From Nonomuraea sp. NBC_00507 (GTDB lineage: Bacteria > Actinomycetota > Actinomycetes > Streptosporangiales > Streptosporangiaceae), in NCBI RefSeq assembly GCF_036013525.1, contig NZ_CP107853.1, positions 2,976,001-3,040,000 on the forward strand: DNA of 64,000 nucleotides. The letters run 5' to 3'. This document shows, in pieces, positions 62,201-64,000 of the stretch. The position numbers and the translations under genes are program-made. Every line of letters begins with the position of its first letter. Position 1 is the stretch's first letter. Below the pieces are notes generated by a model. That model did not search any database and was not told the origin of the DNA. It saw only the letters and a list, made by a program, of their open reading frames with translations.

Positions 62201-62949
62201 GCACCAAGTAGGAAGTGCCCGGACCCGCAGGTCGGGTCGATCAGCTTCAGCTCTGTGAGGTTGAACTGCTCCATTGCGGGGGTGAGCGTCTTGTCGAGAA
62301 TCAGCTCCTCGACGAATACCGGAGTCTGGAAGAGCGCGTACTTATCCCGAATAAAGGCGGAAAGATCCTGATAGAGGTCGCCGAGGAACCGGGTGTCCAG
62401 GTCTGCGCTGTAGAAGTAGTCGTGCACAAGACGCTCGCCGTGCTCATCACGGCGGCGGAATGCCTCGAGTAGTGCGTCGGCACGGTCGGCGGAGATGTCC
62501 CACCACCAGACGAAGTCCGTGTCAGGGAGTAGGTCTCGTCCGGCCCGGGTGCCGCGGAGCCAGCGGAACGCCTCGCGGAGCCACTCGCGGGCGTTGAGCC
62601 GAGGGTTGGTTGTGATCCACGCTTCCTGAGCGTCGGCAGCTTCGCTTGTCGCCCGGCCGCTCGTGTCACGCGAGGCGATCCATCGGCGTGGCCCGGATAG
62701 CCCATTATCTTCGCAGAAGCGGATGAAAGCGCAGGCGATTAGCCAGGAACTGGAGGCTCGTTCGCACTGGTCGTCCAGCCAGCTGATCGGGCCGTCCCCA
62801 GTCCGCTTTGCAGCTCGGGCCGCGGCGTACATCTCATTGAGCCGTGCCTTGAGCTCTGGAAGGTGCGCGGCCTGGGTGCGCAGGTCATCGACCATAAGCT
62901 GAGCCTGGCGCTGGAGATCGCTCTTCAGATCCTCGGAGACGACCGACAC
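59215..62949 (-). CDS. pglX: BREX type 2 adenine-specific DNA methyltransferase PglX
   Basis: The 1244-aa protein contains gamma-type N6-adenine methyltransferase motifs: the SAM-binding LIDPTCGSGHFLLGAFARLL (about 235-255) and catalytic VVGNPPYVQVKNK (about 378-390). A long C-terminal target-recognition region follows. PglX marks host DNA in BREX. GTG 62949 follows GAGGGG at 6-nt spacing. The gap upstream is AT-rich with three palindromes, suggesting a regulated internal promoter. No homopolymer tract typical of phase-variable pglX was noticed. Confidence 0.9.
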   Translation of the reverse strand: MSVVSEDLKSDLQRQAQLMVDDLRTQAAHLPELKARLNEMYAAARAAKRTGDGPISWLDDQCERASSSWLIACAFIRFCEDNGLSGPRRWIASRDTSGRATSEAADAQEAWITTNPRLNAREWLREAFRWLRGTRAGRDLLPDTDFVWWWDISADRADALLEAFRRRDEHGERLVHDYFYSADLDTRFLGDLYQDLSAFIRDKYALFQTPVFVEELILDKTLTPAMEQFNLTELKLIDPTCGSGHFLLGAFARLLEEWRRVEPGSDPRIRVQKALDSIFGVDLNPAAAAITKFRLMVASLEACKTYRLDDPNTPALKISVATGDSLLYGGRRGRQTELNIDTVKSSKELEEDDALRYHQYAWENLDSIPGILDYDRYHVVVGNPPYVQVKNKTLNRAYRDFYDYCSGRYALSVPFMELFFRLAIMDAAYPGYVGLITANNFMKREFGKKLIEEFLAPKVDLTHVIDTSGAYIPHHGTPTVILLGRNRDRNRRSDVRAVLGVRGEPSKPVDASQGKVWRSILEAIDLGPNDLPFDTPYVTVVDLKRAHFAKHPWSLSGGGAPDLMELLLKNTQSRLIDVVAAVGITAVTGEDELYLLPNAGAARRLGIDNTMPLVEGDAVRDFAITDSITAIWTYDEAFGVIGINDLASTGKILRTYRTAISHRKRFGTPMLQRGLTWWEWQELYTGKLSTPLTITFAEVATHNHFVLDRGGKVFKQTAPVIKLKAEASEDDHLPLLGLLNSSTACFWLKEVCHNKGSSVDRQGARQTTIAWENFYQFNSTKVRDYPIPREFSLLYEAAKTLDRIARRLATVTPEAVCAGGIPSRQALNAARDLYEAAHAQMVSVQEELDWQVYKLYGILDEDLTYDGDDLPGLALGERAFEILLARQVEDGEAERTWFDRHGSIMRTDLPAEWPQTYKDLVCRRIDFIANKPLLHLVERPECKRRWAAEPYEKVRADALRGWLLDRLEASHLWLHRDGSPRALSVAQLADLLRLDDDFRQVLDLYVGTPDHDLVGPLDALLATDAVPFLAAYRYTDSGLRKRAEWEHIWTLQREEDAWLAAHAAHQERWLKEQVPIPRSGPGSDAERPAPIPIPPKYGSGDFKAGFWRHRGKVDVPKERFIAYPGAERDGDTSAVYGWAGWDHLQQATALANIITTRGFGDERVVPLLAGLAELEPWLHQWHGEYDPNNGDVPAEYFSDWLRARLTEHGLTRAQLAAWRPTTATRGAKKTSKKTSALKNTEMRN

Positions 62950-62993
62950 CCGACACCCCTCAATGTCTAATTTTGCGGCGCTAGATCATCCCA

Positions 62994-63132
62994 ATATTGT
63001 CGGAAAAGTGACAATATGAAATCTATTTCAGTTGCATAACGCTGTATGTTGTCATGCTTGGTTCTCCAATATCTGTTCGCATATATCTTGCCCCGCATCA
63101 TTGTGACTACTCACAATATGAACCTATTGTGC
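62994..63132. promoter_or_regulatory. Three palindromes in the AT-rich pglW-pglX gap
   Basis: ATATTGTC-N8-GACAATAT (62994-63017), ATTGTGA-CTAC-TCACAAT (63101-63118) and CACAATA-N6-TATTGTG (63113-63132, overlapping the second) are all perfect inverted repeats built on the same ATTGTG/CAATAT core. They lie 45-180 bp before the pglX start. The middle one matches the arms of an idealised LacI-type operator. A repressor controlling the methyltransferase separately from pglW is inferred; none is encoded adjacent in this window. Confidence 0.55.
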
Positions 63133-63193
63133 GCAGCATGCAACGCTTCGCATACAGACAGGTGTGACTCAGCGGGGCCGCGCCGTCTTCCCG

Positions 63194-64000
63194 TCAGGAG
63201 GCGGCGCGCTGCTGGGCGGTGATCCAGGTGGTCGAGAGATGGATCGCAGACAGCGCCCCCGGCGCGGGATGGTTGTCCAGGTGTGCCCGGCCGACCTGAT
63301 TCGCCGGGAGCAGCAGCCACCGGGCCGCCGGCCGGGCTGAGGTCTGATCGGCTAGATGTTCCAGCACCACGAGCCTGTCGTATCGGGCCAATGGTGCGGC
63401 CTCGACGATCAGTAGCGGCTCCCGCGCGTGGCGGAGCTTCTCCTCCAGCTTGACAGCGGCGAGCGCGACGAGCTGGCGAAGGTTGGCTGCGTCCTGCGGT
63501 GCAGCGTCCGGTCGGTCCGAGCGGAGGACCAGAGTCCAGTCCACGCCGTGAGTCTGGGCGGTGGCGTGCATGGCGGTGAGAAGCTCGGCGGTGATGTCGA
63601 TGACCTCGATGGCGAAGCTCTTCTGCAGTGCCTCGATTGCCTGCGGATACCAAGCTTGGTCCACATTGAGCGTGACGAATCCGCATTCGACAAGCGAGAC
63701 CCTCATCCGGCGTTCGAAGTCGGCTGCGTTCCGGTTGCGGCTGCTGGCGGGACTCCGGGTACCGGGCTGATAACTGGTCGGCGGCAGGAGTGTGCTGGCA
63801 CTGCCCTGCGGCTGGTACAGGGCACCGGTCCGCACCAGCGGCACCTTTGCCAGCCTGAGCAATGCATCGAGCTCGTCATGGCTCTCCGGAAGCGGCCCGA
63901 CTGCCGGATAACGGGCAAGGATACGAGCCTTGAGTTGAGCCGCGGTCACACTGTGCCGGATTACGCCCAGCGAGGAAGCGAGAAGCTTCAGCGCCCGGCT
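63194..64000 (-). CDS. pglW: C-terminal part of BREX type 2 kinase PglW (cut by window edge)
   Basis: The minus-strand frame is open from the right edge (SRALKLLASSLGVIRHSVTA and on) to the stop at 63194. The internal GTG at 63949 is not the gene start. The visible 268 residues are the C-terminal, non-kinase part (LKARILARYPAVGPLPESHD, RMRVSLVECGFVTLNV). Assignment rests on position directly upstream of pglX and on general resemblance; the kinase domain would lie outside the window. It completes the pglW-X-Y-Z-brxD-brxHI order. Confidence 0.7.
   Translation of the reverse strand, partial: SRALKLLASSLGVIRHSVTAAQLKARILARYPAVGPLPESHDELDALLRLAKVPLVRTGALYQPQGSASTLLPPTSYQPGTRSPASSRNRNAADFERRMRVSLVECGFVTLNVDQAWYPQAIEALQKSFAIEVIDITAELLTAMHATAQTHGVDWTLVLRSDRPDAAPQDAANLRQLVALAAVKLEEKLRHAREPLLIVEAAPLARYDRLVVLEHLADQTSARPAARWLLLPANQVGRAHLDNHPAPGALSAIHLSTTWITAQQRAAS

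Overview
The window is high-GC DNA with ATG, GTG and TTG starts, Shine-Dalgarno sites of the GGAGG type, and families typical of filamentous actinobacteria (Pgl/BREX-2, XRE-plus-TPR regulators, CsxA-like GH2, ISKra4 and IS3 elements). A Streptosporangiales- or Streptomyces-like host is my inference; no marker gene fixes the genus. No rRNA, complete tRNA, CRISPR array, integrase or replication gene was seen.

Layout. 1-4058: the end of an unidentified gene and two tandem thiamine-diphosphate enzymes. 4074-9826: a DUF2235 hydrolase with a lectin-like tail, divergent from a short-peptide/YcaO/NACHT cluster. 9942-12672: a decaying amino-acid locus (ABC ATPase remnants, an N-methyl amino acid oxidase, a truncated aldo/keto reductase) and a methyltransferase. 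12686-16050: an ISKra4-type transposon carrying an alpha/beta hydrolase, with a 9-bp target duplication. 16237-22100: a sulfur-recognising type IV restriction gene, a hydrolase, an IS3 element, an IS630 scrap, a coiled-coil membrane protein and a tRNA-Arg scrap. 22619-26585: a small conserved-looking gene, a LuxR-type regulator and a large STAND ATPase. 27188-32359: a SHOCT membrane protein with lectin and discoidin domains coupled to a GH2 exo-glucosaminidase. 33166-38627: a five-gene XRE/TIR/ATPase/membrane operon. 38717-43430: a truncated restriction-gene copy, a secreted lamin-tail protein, and a collagen-like gene split by a 2.35-kb cargo element. 43658-49308: a nuclease-helicase and a Trypco1/trypsin-NACHT pair. 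49390-64000: a complete-looking BREX type 2 operon on the minus strand (pglW partial, pglX, pglY, pglZ, brxD, brxHI).

The window reads as a defence island. At least seven loci have defence-type architecture (YcaO-NACHT, SBD-HNH, STAND-TPR, TIR operon, nuclease-helicase, Trypco1-protease-NACHT, BREX-2). They are separated by IS elements, gene fragments and a dispersed promoter-like module. The best candidates for undescribed systems are the short-peptide/YcaO/NACHT cluster, whose peptide has a bottromycin-like layout, and the TIR/ATPase operon, in which two proteins share a GPVHTGxGDLY motif.
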